Source: an uncultured Oscillospiraceae bacterium (GTDB taxonomy: Bacteria > Bacillota > Clostridia > Oscillospirales > Oscillospiraceae). From it: 64,000 nucleotides of DNA. Made by a program: the position numbers and the translations under genes. The stretch is taken from contig CAJULM010000013.1 of the NCBI GenBank assembly GCA_910587285.1, positions 1 through 64,000 of the forward strand. Direction: 5' to 3'. The notes below the pieces were generated by a model. It saw nothing but the letters and a program-made list of their open reading frames with translations, had not been told where the DNA came from and made no database searches. Below are positions 14,864-23,596 of the stretch, one piece after another; the stretch's first letter is position 1, and the number at the start of each line of letters is the position of its first letter.

Positions 14864-17041
14864 ATGCCGAACGAAAGCCTGAATATATATCTGACCGCCA
14901 TAGATAAGGCGTCTCCGGTGCTGGCGTCCATCACGGACAAGACGAAGGCGCTGAACAAGGAGAGCCAGCAGCTCCAGCAGACCTATGACGCGCTGCAAAA
15001 GGCCAATAGAAGCCTGATCGAGCGAAAAACGGAGCTGCAAAGAAAGCTTCAAGAGGTGAACGAGGAGGTCAAGGCGGCCCGAAAGAGCTTCCAGACGCTG
15101 GGGGACGAGGCCAGCAGCGACGCCTATGAGAAGGCCCAGGAGAAGCAGCAAAAGCTGCGCAACGAGATCGCGGCCACCACTAAGGCGCTGGGCGAGAATC
15201 AAAAGATGTATAAAGAAAACATTGAGGTTATTCGCAAGGGCAGCATGAATGGAGAAGGAACAAGCCTATCAGATGTTATGGCCGGTCTTAATATTGGAGA
15301 GGAACTTTCTTCTTTAGCGCTGACTGCTTCTGGCGCTCTTGCCAATAGTGCTTTGGGAAGTGGCATGGGAGGCATTGTTTCAAATGCCCTGGGGAGCGCT
15401 GTTACTGGCGCTACACTTGGTCATTTTATTCTTCCTGGCCTTGGAACTGCCATTGGTGCGGGTGTAGGTGGAATAATTGGCGCATTTGAGGGTGCAATCC
15501 AACAGTGGTCCAACAAGGACGACGCATTTAAGGACTACTACGGCGGGCTGTATGAGGACGTGAAGGGCCGGTCCGGGGAGATGGTGGAGAGCGGTTCTAC
15601 CATCGCCGGGGGCCGGGAGCAGACCCGGATGGCTTTTGCCCAGCGGCTGGGCGGGGAGGACGAGGCCAGAGAATACCTGGGCAGGGTGGAGACCATGGCG
15701 GCCAAGACCAACTACGACTACGACGAGATCACGGGCTACGCCAAGCTGCTGCTGAACAGCTATGACCCGGATGAGGCGTTGGATGTCCTGCAAAACCTGT
15801 CCGACGCCACAGCAGGGCTGAATCTCAGCTCCAGTGACGTGAACATGATGATCTCCGGGCTGTCCCGAATGCGCACCACGGGCAAGGCCACCCAGGAATA
15901 TCTGAACTACTTCCGGGAGCGGGGGGTGGACGTGGACCAGGCGCTGGCGGATGAGCTGGGCGTGGACAAGAGCACTGTGTCCGGGATGGTGAGCAAAGGG
16001 CAGGTGGGAGGCGAGGACGCGGCGGCGGCCATCCTGGCGTTCATCGAAAAGGAGTTCGGCGGGCTGTCCGACGACCTGGCGGGCACCTATGACGCCATGG
16101 CGGACAACCTGGGGGATTTGACGGCATCGCTGGAGGCCAGGGGCGGAGACGCCTACAATGAGCTGCGCAAGCAGGGCATAGGCGCGGAGATGACCGCCCT
16201 GGGCGGCGAGCTGGGGGAGGCCATGGGGGAGATCAACGCCATCATGGGGGAGAACCAGGCCCGGCGGGAGAACCTGGAGGAGCAGTATAGACGGGAAGTG
16301 CTGAATGCGGTGCTCAACGGTGAGCAGGGCGAGCTGTGGAGTAAGTTCAGCGAAGACCAACAGAACACGCTGACCCAAATGTCTCAGGAGTACGCCGCCC
16401 TGAAGGAACGATATGACGAAAGCGAGGGCGCAGACTGGGAAGCGGGGGCAGAGTTGGAGAAGCTCTATGAGACGGCTCTGACTATGGGTCAGTCGTATTT
16501 TGACGCGAGTGATGAAGTTCAGCGACTCAACGAAATTGAGATTGATGAAATTACGATGATTCGGGAAAATACGGCGGGGCTGATGGGGATTGTTGATAAC
16601 ATCTATCAGCAAACCCAGGAGCTGAGCAAGGGGATTGCCTCTACCGTCACCATCCGTTCAGGCAACAGAGGGGAAAACGCCGAGTATTATGCGTCCCGCA
16701 AGGATTACGCAACCCGTAACCATAAGGAGCAGCCCGATTCAAGCTGGCTGGCTTCGCCCAGAGGGAGCTACGCGAAAGGGAGCTACGCGAACAGAGGACA
16801 CGCCTTCGGCCTGGACCGGGTGCCCTACGACGAGTACCCGGCGCTGCTCCACGAGGGGGAGCGGGTGCTCACCGCCGCCCAGGCCAGGGCTCAGGACGCG
16901 GCGGGGGAGAGCGCCGGGGGCATCCAGCTCGTGGTCACGGGCAACAGCTTCAGCGGGACCAGCGAGGAGATGGCGGAGCAGATGTGGGCCGTCATTGTGC
17001 GCAGGCTGGAGCAGGAGGCGGTGGCCCGAGCGCCGAAATAA
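14864..17041 (+). CDS. Phage tail tape measure protein
   Basis: A 725-residue protein with a coiled-coil N-terminus (residues 15-110), a Gly/Ala-rich hydrophobic segment (about 145-210) and a long helical C-terminal part. It ends with GSYAKGSYANRGHAFGLDRVPYDEYPALLHEGERVL, split here in function as the common tape-measure C-terminal motif. It sets tail length and lines the tube. Codon use changes sharply between about 15,220 and 15,500: the GC-rich style gives way to AT-richer codons, suggesting a recombined patch over the hydrophobic segment. Confidence 0.93.
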   Translation: MPNESLNIYLTAIDKASPVLASITDKTKALNKESQQLQQTYDALQKANRSLIERKTELQRKLQEVNEEVKAARKSFQTLGDEASSDAYEKAQEKQQKLRNEIAATTKALGENQKMYKENIEVIRKGSMNGEGTSLSDVMAGLNIGEELSSLALTASGALANSALGSGMGGIVSNALGSAVTGATLGHFILPGLGTAIGAGVGGIIGAFEGAIQQWSNKDDAFKDYYGGLYEDVKGRSGEMVESGSTIAGGREQTRMAFAQRLGGEDEAREYLGRVETMAAKTNYDYDEITGYAKLLLNSYDPDEALDVLQNLSDATAGLNLSSSDVNMMISGLSRMRTTGKATQEYLNYFRERGVDVDQALADELGVDKSTVSGMVSKGQVGGEDAAAAILAFIEKEFGGLSDDLAGTYDAMADNLGDLTASLEARGGDAYNELRKQGIGAEMTALGGELGEAMGEINAIMGENQARRENLEEQYRREVLNAVLNGEQGELWSKFSEDQQNTLTQMSQEYAALKERYDESEGADWEAGAELEKLYETALTMGQSYFDASDEVQRLNEIEIDEITMIRENTAGLMGIVDNIYQQTQELSKGIASTVTIRSGNRGENAEYYASRKDYATRNHKEQPDSSWLASPRGSYAKGSYANRGHAFGLDRVPYDEYPALLHEGERVLTAAQARAQDAAGESAGGIQLVVTGNSFSGTSEEMAEQMWAVIVRRLEQEAVARAPK

Positions 17042-17071
17042 AAGCGGACGCCGGATGGCTCCGGCGCCCGG

Positions 17072-17206
17072 TTAGGCTCCCTTTTTCGGTTTGTACTGCT
17101 CATCGCCGCTTTCAATATACTTGATGAGATTGATAATCTCTTCTGCGGTCCAGCCAGCGCTCTGCAATGCTTCAATCAACCTGTAATTTTCCTGCATATT
17201 CACCAT
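17072..17206 (-). CDS. 44-residue antisense gene after tape measure
   Basis: A minus-strand frame with start MVNMQENYRLIEALQSAGW and a predicted helical body (TAEEIINLIKYIESGDEQY). It has a ribosome site AAAGGAG and a -10-like TATAAT just upstream (near 17,230 on the minus strand), so it may have its own promoter. A hairpin (GGCGCCGGAGCCATCCGGCG) follows its stop. It is a lone moron between two tail genes. The helical hairpin is reminiscent of a small DNA- or protein-binding module; function unknown. Confidence 0.6.
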   Translation of the reverse strand: MVNMQENYRLIEALQSAGWTAEEIINLIKYIESGDEQYKPKKGA

Positions 17207-17266
17207 ATCCACTCCTTTCCGCAACTATTATAACATGGCGGCGGGGGAATGGCAAGAGGAGGTTTT

Positions 17267-18151
17267 ATGGAGCGGGTTATCGTGTTAAAAAATACGGACA
17301 CCGGGCAGGCGCTCACCCTGCCCATTACCCCCAGCGGCTACCCCATGGGGGCGGGACGGGGGGTGGAGCGGCTGGATATGGCCCAGACGGGGCAGATCGC
17401 CCTGCCGGGGCTGAAGGGGCTGTTCAGCGGCCAGCTGGAATTTGAGCTGCCCGCGCGGCAGTACCCCCACATGACCGCCGGGGCGGTGACGCAGCCCCAA
17501 TACTACATCGACCTGCTTACCGAGTGGAGCCGGGAGGCCCAGGTGTGCCGCTACATCGTCACGGGCACGGCAATCAACATCCCGGTGCTGCTGGGGATGC
17601 TGGAGTATGGAGAGGCGGACGGCACCAACGACGTGCAGTGCAAGCTGCCGCTGTACGAGTACCGGGTGCTGGACGACGTGGTGGTGGAGCGGGCGACCCA
17701 GAACTACAGCCGGGCGGCGGAGGCGTCCGCCCAGCCGGAGGCGGCGGAGCGGTACACGGTGGAGCGTGGGGACAGCTTGTGGGCCATCTGCCGCAGGGTG
17801 TACGGCGACGGGTCGCTGGCCTACAAGCTGGCCACCGCCAACGGCATCGCCAACCCCAACCTGATCTACCCCGGCCAGGTGCTCACCCTGCCGGACAAGG
17901 GGACCCTGGCGGGCTATGCGGCCACGCCGGCCCCGGAGTGCGCGGGGAGCGGCGATGGGGCGAAAGGCGTGGAACTGACGGCGCTGGAGGCAGGGGTGAC
18001 GGCCGCGCTGGCGGCGGCCAAGGCCCCGGGAAACGCGGCGGCCCAGGGGGCAGGGGTGACAGCTGGGTCGGCGATGTCCAGGGTACTGGGAAATGCGGCA
18101 GTTCAGGATGCGGCGAAGCTGGCGGCCCGCGGGGCCATCGGTTTGCGGTGA
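17267..18151 (+). CDS. LysM baseplate/tail protein, XkdP-like
   Basis: A 294-residue protein. The N-terminal domain (about 1-150) fits XkdP-like tail proteins. A LysM domain follows at about residues 160-210 (RYTVERGDSLWAICRRVYGD ... YPGQVLTLP). The rest is Ala/Gly-rich and low complexity. LysM binds peptidoglycan and helps the tail tip hold the wall. Start 17267 has AGAGGAGG. Confidence 0.85.
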   Translation: MERVIVLKNTDTGQALTLPITPSGYPMGAGRGVERLDMAQTGQIALPGLKGLFSGQLEFELPARQYPHMTAGAVTQPQYYIDLLTEWSREAQVCRYIVTGTAINIPVLLGMLEYGEADGTNDVQCKLPLYEYRVLDDVVVERATQNYSRAAEASAQPEAAERYTVERGDSLWAICRRVYGDGSLAYKLATANGIANPNLIYPGQVLTLPDKGTLAGYAATPAPECAGSGDGAKGVELTALEAGVTAALAAAKAPGNAAAQGAGVTAGSAMSRVLGNAAVQDAAKLAARGAIGLR

Positions 18152-18163
18152 GGAGGGGCGCAC

Positions 18164-19165
18164 ATGGACCAGCCCTATCTGAAAATCCGGGCCACCGACC
18201 CGGACGGGACCACGGCCAACATCACCGAACTGTGTAAGTCCATCACCTGGTCGGGGGACTGGCGCAACGCCGCCCGGACGCTGCGCTACAGCCCCGTGGC
18301 GTGCCAGGACGATCCGCGCCTGCCCCGTGCGCCTACGCAGCTGGGCGGCTCGGTGCAGTTCTGGCACGAGGGCGAGCTGCTTATGGACGCCTTTGCGCTG
18401 GAGCGCAGCCGGGACAGCCTGGGCAAGACCATTGACGTCACAGCCTATGACCGGGGGATTTACCTCACCCGAAACAGCGCGTTTCTCCGGGTGGACGGAC
18501 AGACGCCGGAGGGAGTGACCGCCGCGCTGTGCGGACAGTTCGGCATCCCCGTGGGGAGCCTGGCGGCCACGGGGGTGGCGCTGACGAGGAACTTTCTGGG
18601 GGTGCCGCTGTACAAGATCATCATGACGCTGTACACTCTGGCGGCGGACGAGACGGGAAAGCAGTACCGCATCCGCTTTCGAGGGCCCCGGCTGGAGGTG
18701 GTGGAGATGGCGGTGTCGGAGGAGACCATCCTGCTCAAGCCGGGGTGCAACCTGCTGGGATGCGTCACCAAGGAGAGCGCCAGCGCCATGACCAACAGCG
18801 TGGCCATCTACGATGAGCAGTGTAATCTCATCTCCACCCAGCAGGACGAGGCGGCGGTGAAGCTGTACGGGCTGATGCAGGCGGCTATTCGGGCCAAGTC
18901 CTATGACGACCCGGAGGGGCACGCTCAGCAGGTGCTGAAGGAGAACGGGCTGAAGACCACTATCACTCTCACGGCGCTGGGGAACCTGAAGCTCATCACC
19001 GGCAACACCGTGGCGGTGGAGGAGCCGGTGACGGGGACTTATGGGCTGTTCTGGATCATCTCGGACAGCCAGAGCATCACCCGGAATATATACCAGTCCA
19101 AGCTCACGCTGTCGCTGGAGGGGCTGATGGACCGGCAGACGGCGGGGAGTTTGCCGACGAAATAA
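18164..19165 (+). CDS. Baseplate hub protein, XkdQ/gpD-like
   Basis: A 333-residue protein located after the LysM gene as in PBSX. It begins YLKIRATDPDGTTANITELCKSITWSGDWRN-type sequence, typical of XkdQ, the hub component related to gpD/gp27. The C-terminus (ISDSQSITRNIYQSKLTLSL) fits as well. It forms the base of the tube. Confidence 0.85.
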   Translation: MDQPYLKIRATDPDGTTANITELCKSITWSGDWRNAARTLRYSPVACQDDPRLPRAPTQLGGSVQFWHEGELLMDAFALERSRDSLGKTIDVTAYDRGIYLTRNSAFLRVDGQTPEGVTAALCGQFGIPVGSLAATGVALTRNFLGVPLYKIIMTLYTLAADETGKQYRIRFRGPRLEVVEMAVSEETILLKPGCNLLGCVTKESASAMTNSVAIYDEQCNLISTQQDEAAVKLYGLMQAAIRAKSYDDPEGHAQQVLKENGLKTTITLTALGNLKLITGNTVAVEEPVTGTYGLFWIISDSQSITRNIYQSKLTLSLEGLMDRQTAGSLPTK

Positions 19166-19167
19166 AC

Positions 19168-19194
19168 GCCGGTGTCCGAATCGGACACCGGCGG
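19168..19194 (+). terminator. Perfect palindrome after hub gene
   Basis: CGCCGGTGTCCGA and TCGGACACCGGCG form an almost continuous palindrome directly after the hub stop. It lies between convergent genes (hub and HicB) and can end transcription from both sides. Its core GTGTCCGAATCGGACAC (19172-19188) recurs with single changes at 10135-10151 and 10380-10396, so it may instead or also be a protein-binding site. Confidence 0.55.
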
Positions 19195-19201
19195 AGGCGG
19201 G

Positions 19202-19624
19202 CTACTGAACGCCCAGCTCTTGTTTCAATGCATTTTGAAGAACGCGGGAGAAGTTGACCCCCTTTTCTTCGGCCAGCTGGTTGAGCCAGGAGGGGATGGA
19301 AAGCGTTTTCTTCACCGATTTGCAAAAATGAGTGCGTGCGTATTCCGATGCGTCTACCGATACAAGGGTGACAAAGGAGTTTTGCCCTGCCTCGACCTCC
19401 AGTTCCGCCGCGACAGCATCGAGGGAAACGCTGGTGAGTTGGGAGGGGGCGGGCAGAGAATCACCATCGCGCTGGGCCGACCACACAAGTCCGGCCAGCA
19501 GATCAATGGCCATAGCCATAGCTTCATCCTGCGTCTCGCCGCAAGTGGCGCAGCCAAAATCAGGAAAAATGACGGAGTAGCCGTTGGCTTCCTCTAAAAA
19601 ACAGGCTGGATATACAGATAACAT
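19202..19624 (-). CDS. hicB: HicB-type antitoxin
   Basis: A 140-residue protein. The N-terminus (YPACFLEEANGYSVIFPDF, then GETQDEAMAMA) is the HicB partial RNase H-like fold. The C-terminus (SIPSWLNQLAEEKGVNFSRVLQNAL) is a ribbon-helix-helix DNA-binding domain. It neutralises HicA and represses the operon. It is encoded opposite to the tail genes, after hicA. Confidence 0.88.
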   Translation of the reverse strand: MLSVYPACFLEEANGYSVIFPDFGCATCGETQDEAMAMAIDLLAGLVWSAQRDGDSLPAPSQLTSVSLDAVAAELEVEAGQNSFVTLVSVDASEYARTHFCKSVKKTLSIPSWLNQLAEEKGVNFSRVLQNALKQELGVQ

Positions 19625-19688
19625 TTAATATATTCCTCCATACAGGGGGCACAAAATACTAACAAAGATTTTAATTAGGGCAAAGGGG

Positions 19689-19877
19689 CTACTTCAGCCC
19701 GGCTTGCTTCATAATAGAGTGTTCCACCGATTTCGTCAATTCTTTACAGTGAAATGGGATTGTAACCTTTCCGGGTTTGCTTGGGTGGATATAGTGACGG
19801 TGGGAACCGACTTGATTTTTGAGAATCCATCCATCGTCAAAAATCAACCGTTCCAGTTCAAGCGGTCGCTTTGGCAT
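19689..19877 (-). CDS. hicA: HicA-type mRNA interferase toxin
   Basis: A 62-residue protein with the HicA double-stranded-RNA-binding-like fold; the catalytic His lies in QVGSHRHYIHP near residue 25. The C-terminal half (KVTIPFHCKELTKSVEHSIMKQAG) is typical. It starts behind AAGGAGG and lies 64 nt upstream of hicB. It cleaves mRNA when free. Confidence 0.88.
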   Translation of the reverse strand: MPKRPLELERLIFDDGWILKNQVGSHRHYIHPSKPGKVTIPFHCKELTKSVEHSIMKQAGLK

Positions 19878-19899
19878 CGTCAGACCTCCTTACTGTCCC

Positions 19900-19928
19900 A
19901 ATATAACATACAATACGTATTCTGTCAA
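19900..19928 (-). promoter_or_regulatory. hicAB promoter with palindromic operator
   Basis: On the minus strand TTGACA, a 17-nt spacer and TATATT form a strong sigma-A promoter 23-50 nt before hicA. The spacer contains AATACGTATT, a perfect palindrome, and a similar AATACGTGTT overlaps the -35 side. These are likely HicB binding sites for autorepression. Confidence 0.7.
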
Positions 19929-19946
19929 CACGTATTTAGCAAGGCG

Positions 19947-20435
19947 GTGAAAATTTTGGAAGAAAACCCTTTTGCCCGGTTTTTGGCCATGGTGCAGGAG
20001 CAGTCGGCGGACACCGGGCCGGCGGGAGACAGCGCCCAGGCGGGGCTGGGGGCCGCGCCGGCGCGGATGCGGCTGGGCAGGGTGGTGAGCGCCGCTCCGC
20101 TGACGGTGCGGGTGGCGGGAATTGTCCAGCCCACGAAAGCCCTGCGCATCAACGAGCGGCTGGTGAAAGGGGCCAGGTGGAAAACCAAAACCACCAGCCC
20201 CAACAGCGACTACAACGGCCTGACAGGGCCCATTGAGGGGCCGGTGTCCACGCCCCACGGGGTGGGGGCGCTGGTTGAGCTGACGGACGGCCGGGTGCAC
20301 AGCCCGGACACCGTGATCGACGAGGCCCAGGTGGAGCAGCTGGAAATCGACCTGGAGGCGGGGGACGAGGTGCTGCTGCTCACCCAGGACGACCAGGTAT
20401 TTTATGTCATGATGAAGGTGGTGGACGCGGTGTGA
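19947..20435 (+). CDS. Tail/baseplate protein, DUF2577 (XkdR-like)
   Basis: A 162-residue protein in the XkdR position. Start is uncertain: GTG at 19947 or TTG at 19956. Segments ALRINERLVKGAR, a short strand block and DEVLLLTQDDQVFYVMMKVVDAV fit DUF2577. The promoter-proximal part lies in sequence that also serves hicAB on the other strand. It overlaps the next gene by 4 nt. Confidence 0.7.
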   Translation: MKILEENPFARFLAMVQEQSADTGPAGDSAQAGLGAAPARMRLGRVVSAAPLTVRVAGIVQPTKALRINERLVKGARWKTKTTSPNSDYNGLTGPIEGPVSTPHGVGALVELTDGRVHSPDTVIDEAQVEQLEIDLEAGDEVLLLTQDDQVFYVMMKVVDAV

Positions 20436-20860
20436 GTATTTTCCCCATGATTGCGCCCGAGGCATCCCAGGGCGCACAGGCGCAGACGCTGCCGCTGTGC
20501 AGGGAGGTCGCCTGGGATTTTGAGCGGGATGTACCGGTTTTCCGGCAGGGCGAGCCGGTGGTGGTGACCGGGAAAGAGGCGCTGAAGGTGTGGATTTGGC
20601 GGGCCATCCGCACGCCGCGGTTTCGCTATGAAATCTACACCTGGGCCTATGGCTCGGAGTTTGAGAGCCTGCTGGGGCAAGCCTATACCGACGCGGTGAA
20701 GACCGCCGAGGCCCCCCGGTATCTTCGGGAGTGCCTGCTGATTAATCCCTACATCACGGCGGTGAAGAATATCGCCGTCAGCTTTGAAAGCGCGAAGCTC
20801 ACGGTGGCCGGGACGGCGGTCACCATTTACGGGGAGGTGGAGTTCCATGAGCTTATTTGA
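20432..20860 (+). CDS. Baseplate protein, DUF2634 (XkdS/gp25-like)
   Basis: A 142-residue protein beginning SIFPMIAPE and containing WDFERDVPVFRQGEPVVVTG, typical of DUF2634. KVWIWRAIRTPRFRYEIY in the middle is highly conserved in this family. It is a baseplate wedge component. It overlaps the J-like gene by 14 nt. Confidence 0.88.
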   Translation: MSIFPMIAPEASQGAQAQTLPLCREVAWDFERDVPVFRQGEPVVVTGKEALKVWIWRAIRTPRFRYEIYTWAYGSEFESLLGQAYTDAVKTAEAPRYLRECLLINPYITAVKNIAVSFESAKLTVAGTAVTIYGEVEFHELI

Positions 20861-21896
20861 GGGGCTGACGCCGGAGACCATCCTGGAACGGGTGCTGGGG
20901 CGGATGGACACGGACTTGCAGACCCGGGAGGGGTCCTACGCCTACGACCAGGCCGCGCCCATGTGTATGGAGCTGTGGCGGATGTACATGACGCTGGGAG
21001 AGCTGGTCGAGGCGTTCTACGTCAACGAAAAAAGCGGCAGGTATCTGGACGACCACGCACGGCTGTTCGCCATGACGCGCCGGGAGGGGGCGAAGGCTGC
21101 GTGTGAAATTGCCATGGAGGGCAAGGCCGGAACGGTGGTGCCCGCCGGGACGAGATTTTACACCGAGGACGGATTGGAATTTGGCTTGGCCGCCGATGTG
21201 GCCCTGGCTGACGGCCACGGAACGGGGCTTCTGCGGGCGGCGAAGGTGGGCCAGGCGTATAACGTTCCCGCCGGGCGGGTGAGCCAGATTCTGGGCAATG
21301 TCCGGGGGCTGGAGTCCTTCTCCTGCGGTCAGGCCGAGGGGGGCGCGGACCCGGAGAGCGACGAGGCCCTGTTTACCCGCATCGACGAGCGGCGCAAGCG
21401 GCCGCCCACCAGCGGAAACCCGGACCACTACCGTCAGTGGGCGCTGAGCGTGGACGGCGTGGGCGATGTGCGGGTGACCCGGCTGTGGCGGGGGCCGGGG
21501 ACGGTGAAGGTGCTCATCTGCGGCTATGACCGCCTGCCGGTGGACGATGCCGTGGTGGAGCGCTGCGCGGCGTACATCGAGACCCAGCGGCCCATCGGCG
21601 CACAGGTCACTGTGGCGTCCGCCACGGCCTGCCCCATCCGCATTGCGGCGCGTTTGACGCTTCTGCCCACCGCGGCCCCTGCCGCCGTGGCGGACAAGCT
21701 GCGGGAGCTGACGGCGCAGTATCTGGCCGAGACGGCCTTCCAGGAGTTCGTGGTCTACGCCCACCGGGTGGGGGCGCTGCTGATGTCCATTGACGGCGTG
21801 CTGGACTACAGCGGGCTGACCATCAACGGCCGGGAGGGAAACCTGACGCTGGACGGGGACAGCGTGCCGGTGCTGGAGGGGGTGGAGCTGACGTGA
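20847..21896 (+). CDS. Baseplate J/gp47-like protein (XkdT)
   Basis: A 349-residue protein. ETILERVLGRMDTDLQTREGSYAYD at the start and the central GNPDHYRQWALSVDGVGDVRVTR are typical of gpJ/gp47 wedge proteins. The start at 20847 has GGAGG at good spacing. The protein forms the baseplate wedge with the DUF2634 protein. Confidence 0.93.
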   Translation: MSLFEGLTPETILERVLGRMDTDLQTREGSYAYDQAAPMCMELWRMYMTLGELVEAFYVNEKSGRYLDDHARLFAMTRREGAKAACEIAMEGKAGTVVPAGTRFYTEDGLEFGLAADVALADGHGTGLLRAAKVGQAYNVPAGRVSQILGNVRGLESFSCGQAEGGADPESDEALFTRIDERRKRPPTSGNPDHYRQWALSVDGVGDVRVTRLWRGPGTVKVLICGYDRLPVDDAVVERCAAYIETQRPIGAQVTVASATACPIRIAARLTLLPTAAPAAVADKLRELTAQYLAETAFQEFVVYAHRVGALLMSIDGVLDYSGLTINGREGNLTLDGDSVPVLEGVELT

Positions 21897-22588
21897 GAGA
21901 GCTGATGGGGTGGCTGCCGGAGAACTATCCGGCCAGCCGGGAGACCGTGGCGTTCCAGGAGGCGATTCAGCCCGAGATCGGAGAGCTGTGGCGGCTGCGG
22001 GAGGAGTTCCTGCTCCAGCTCAACCCCTATACGGCCACCTGGGGGCTGCCTCTTTGGGAGCGGGCCCTGGGGCTGACGGCCAGCAGCGCCCTGGAGACCG
22101 ATGTGCGCCGGCGGGCGGTGGTGGCCAAGCTCCAGGGGCTGGGTACCACCACGGTGCCGGTGGTGCGGGACCTGGCGGAGACGCTGCTGGGCGCGCCGGT
22201 GCGGGTGACGGAGCACTACGGGGAGTACCGGGTGGAGCTGGAGACGGACGGAGGAGAGGCGCTGCCCAGCGGAGCGCTGCCCCTGCGGGAGCGGCTGGAG
22301 GCGATTATGCCGGCGCACTTGGACTGGCAGGTGCTGATCCGCACCTGGGCGCAGTACGTTGTCCGCGTGGCCGCGGGCCCGCGCTGCTCTACGTCGGCCC
22401 CGCCGAAGCGGGCCGGTGAGATGGCAGAGCAGCATATCCGCTACGGGATCGGGCTGGGCCCAAAATTTTCTCAGACTACCACCCCTGTATATTTTGAGGA
22501 GCCCCGCAGCGCCGCAATTTTCTGCTCAGGCAGGCTGGGCGGGCCGGTGTCCATCATCACGGCGCTGCCGGAATTTCAAAGGAGGTAA
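21893..22588 (+). CDS. Tail protein, XkdU/YmfQ-like (DUF2313)
   Basis: A 231-residue protein beginning MRELMGWLPENYPASRETVAFQ, the usual opening of YmfQ-like proteins that follow gpJ. The middle (LWERALGLTASSALETDVRRRAVVAKL) is typical of the family. It lies where tail protein I is encoded in P2-like phages and links baseplate to fibres. It overlaps the J gene by 4 nt. Confidence 0.85.
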   Translation: MRELMGWLPENYPASRETVAFQEAIQPEIGELWRLREEFLLQLNPYTATWGLPLWERALGLTASSALETDVRRRAVVAKLQGLGTTTVPVVRDLAETLLGAPVRVTEHYGEYRVELETDGGEALPSGALPLRERLEAIMPAHLDWQVLIRTWAQYVVRVAAGPRCSTSAPPKRAGEMAEQHIRYGIGLGPKFSQTTTPVYFEEPRSAAIFCSGRLGGPVSIITALPEFQRR

Positions 22589-22593
22589 GACTT

Positions 22594-23535
22594 ATGGGCT
22601 ATGCAAGTACGCTCACTCAGGCCGGATTTGCCCTCCAGGCCAAATTGTTCGCCCAGGGCGGCGACCTGCACATCACCCGGGTGGCGGTGGGCAGCGGAAT
22701 CCCCGCCGACGGGGCGGACCTGACCGAGATGACGGCGCTGGTGCGGGAGCGCAGCACGGCTACATCTACCACCCCCGTGCGCCGGGGCTGCGCGGTGGAT
22801 TTCTTCATCGAGTACCGGCCGGACCTGAACCCGGATATCACCGAGGCGTTCCAAATCACGGAATATGGTGTGTTCGGGCTGGGAGCGGAGGGGGAGGAGC
22901 AGCTGCTGTTTTACGGCGATGTGAGCCATTTCCCGGAGACGGCGGTGCCGGCGCAGTACGGCGGGTCGGTGCGGCGCTATCCCGTCCATGTGGAGATTGG
23001 GGCCAAGGCCGGAGCGGTGCTGGACTATCCCGCAGGGGCGTGGTGTACCTACGAGGATATGGCCGCGCTGGCGGGCGCTCTGGCCATCCGTCAGGTAGAC
23101 CTGACCCTCCCCACGGACGGATGGACACAGGACGCGGAGGGGCGGTACGGGTACCGCATTGAGCTGCCGGTGGATGGGGTGACGGGGGAAACGATACCCA
23201 GCGCCACCATCTTGCCGGACAGCGAGGAGACGGCCATAGAGTGCGGGCTGTGCAATGCAGCGCAGACGGGGGACGGTGTGGTAATCTTCCGTGCCGGAAC
23301 CATTCCCGTCCGGGAGATCGCCCTGTCCCTGGCCCTGCTGCGGGACAGTACAGGGCTGGTGCTGTCCACGAGCGCTGGAAACGTGTCTCTGCCCATGGCC
23401 ACCCAGACCTCTCCTGGGGTCGTGAAGCCCGGACCGGGGCTGCTGGTGGACGGGGAGGGCACCCTTTCCGCGGATGTGGTCAGCGACGCCGCGGCGAAAG
23501 ACGTGCTTGACAGTGTGTTTGGCGTCAGCAAATAA
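22594..23535 (+). CDS. Tail fibre protein, N-terminal DUF3751-like domain
   Basis: A 313-residue protein. The first 150 residues (LTQAGFALQAKLFAQGGDLHITRVAVGSG... and FHFAE-like strands) match the phage tail-collar fibre attachment domain DUF3751. The rest is beta-rich and ends VSDAAAKDVLDSVFGVSK. The same ending style (VLDSVFGAAAQA) closes the next gene, suggesting duplication or a shared tip motif. Confidence 0.8.
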   Translation: MGYASTLTQAGFALQAKLFAQGGDLHITRVAVGSGIPADGADLTEMTALVRERSTATSTTPVRRGCAVDFFIEYRPDLNPDITEAFQITEYGVFGLGAEGEEQLLFYGDVSHFPETAVPAQYGGSVRRYPVHVEIGAKAGAVLDYPAGAWCTYEDMAALAGALAIRQVDLTLPTDGWTQDAEGRYGYRIELPVDGVTGETIPSATILPDSEETAIECGLCNAAQTGDGVVIFRAGTIPVREIALSLALLRDSTGLVLSTSAGNVSLPMATQTSPGVVKPGPGLLVDGEGTLSADVVSDAAAKDVLDSVFGVSK

Positions 23536-23596
23536 CTACAGCGTCATCGGGCCGGAGGTCCGCTGAACAAATAGAAAAATTTAGGAGGAAATCAGT

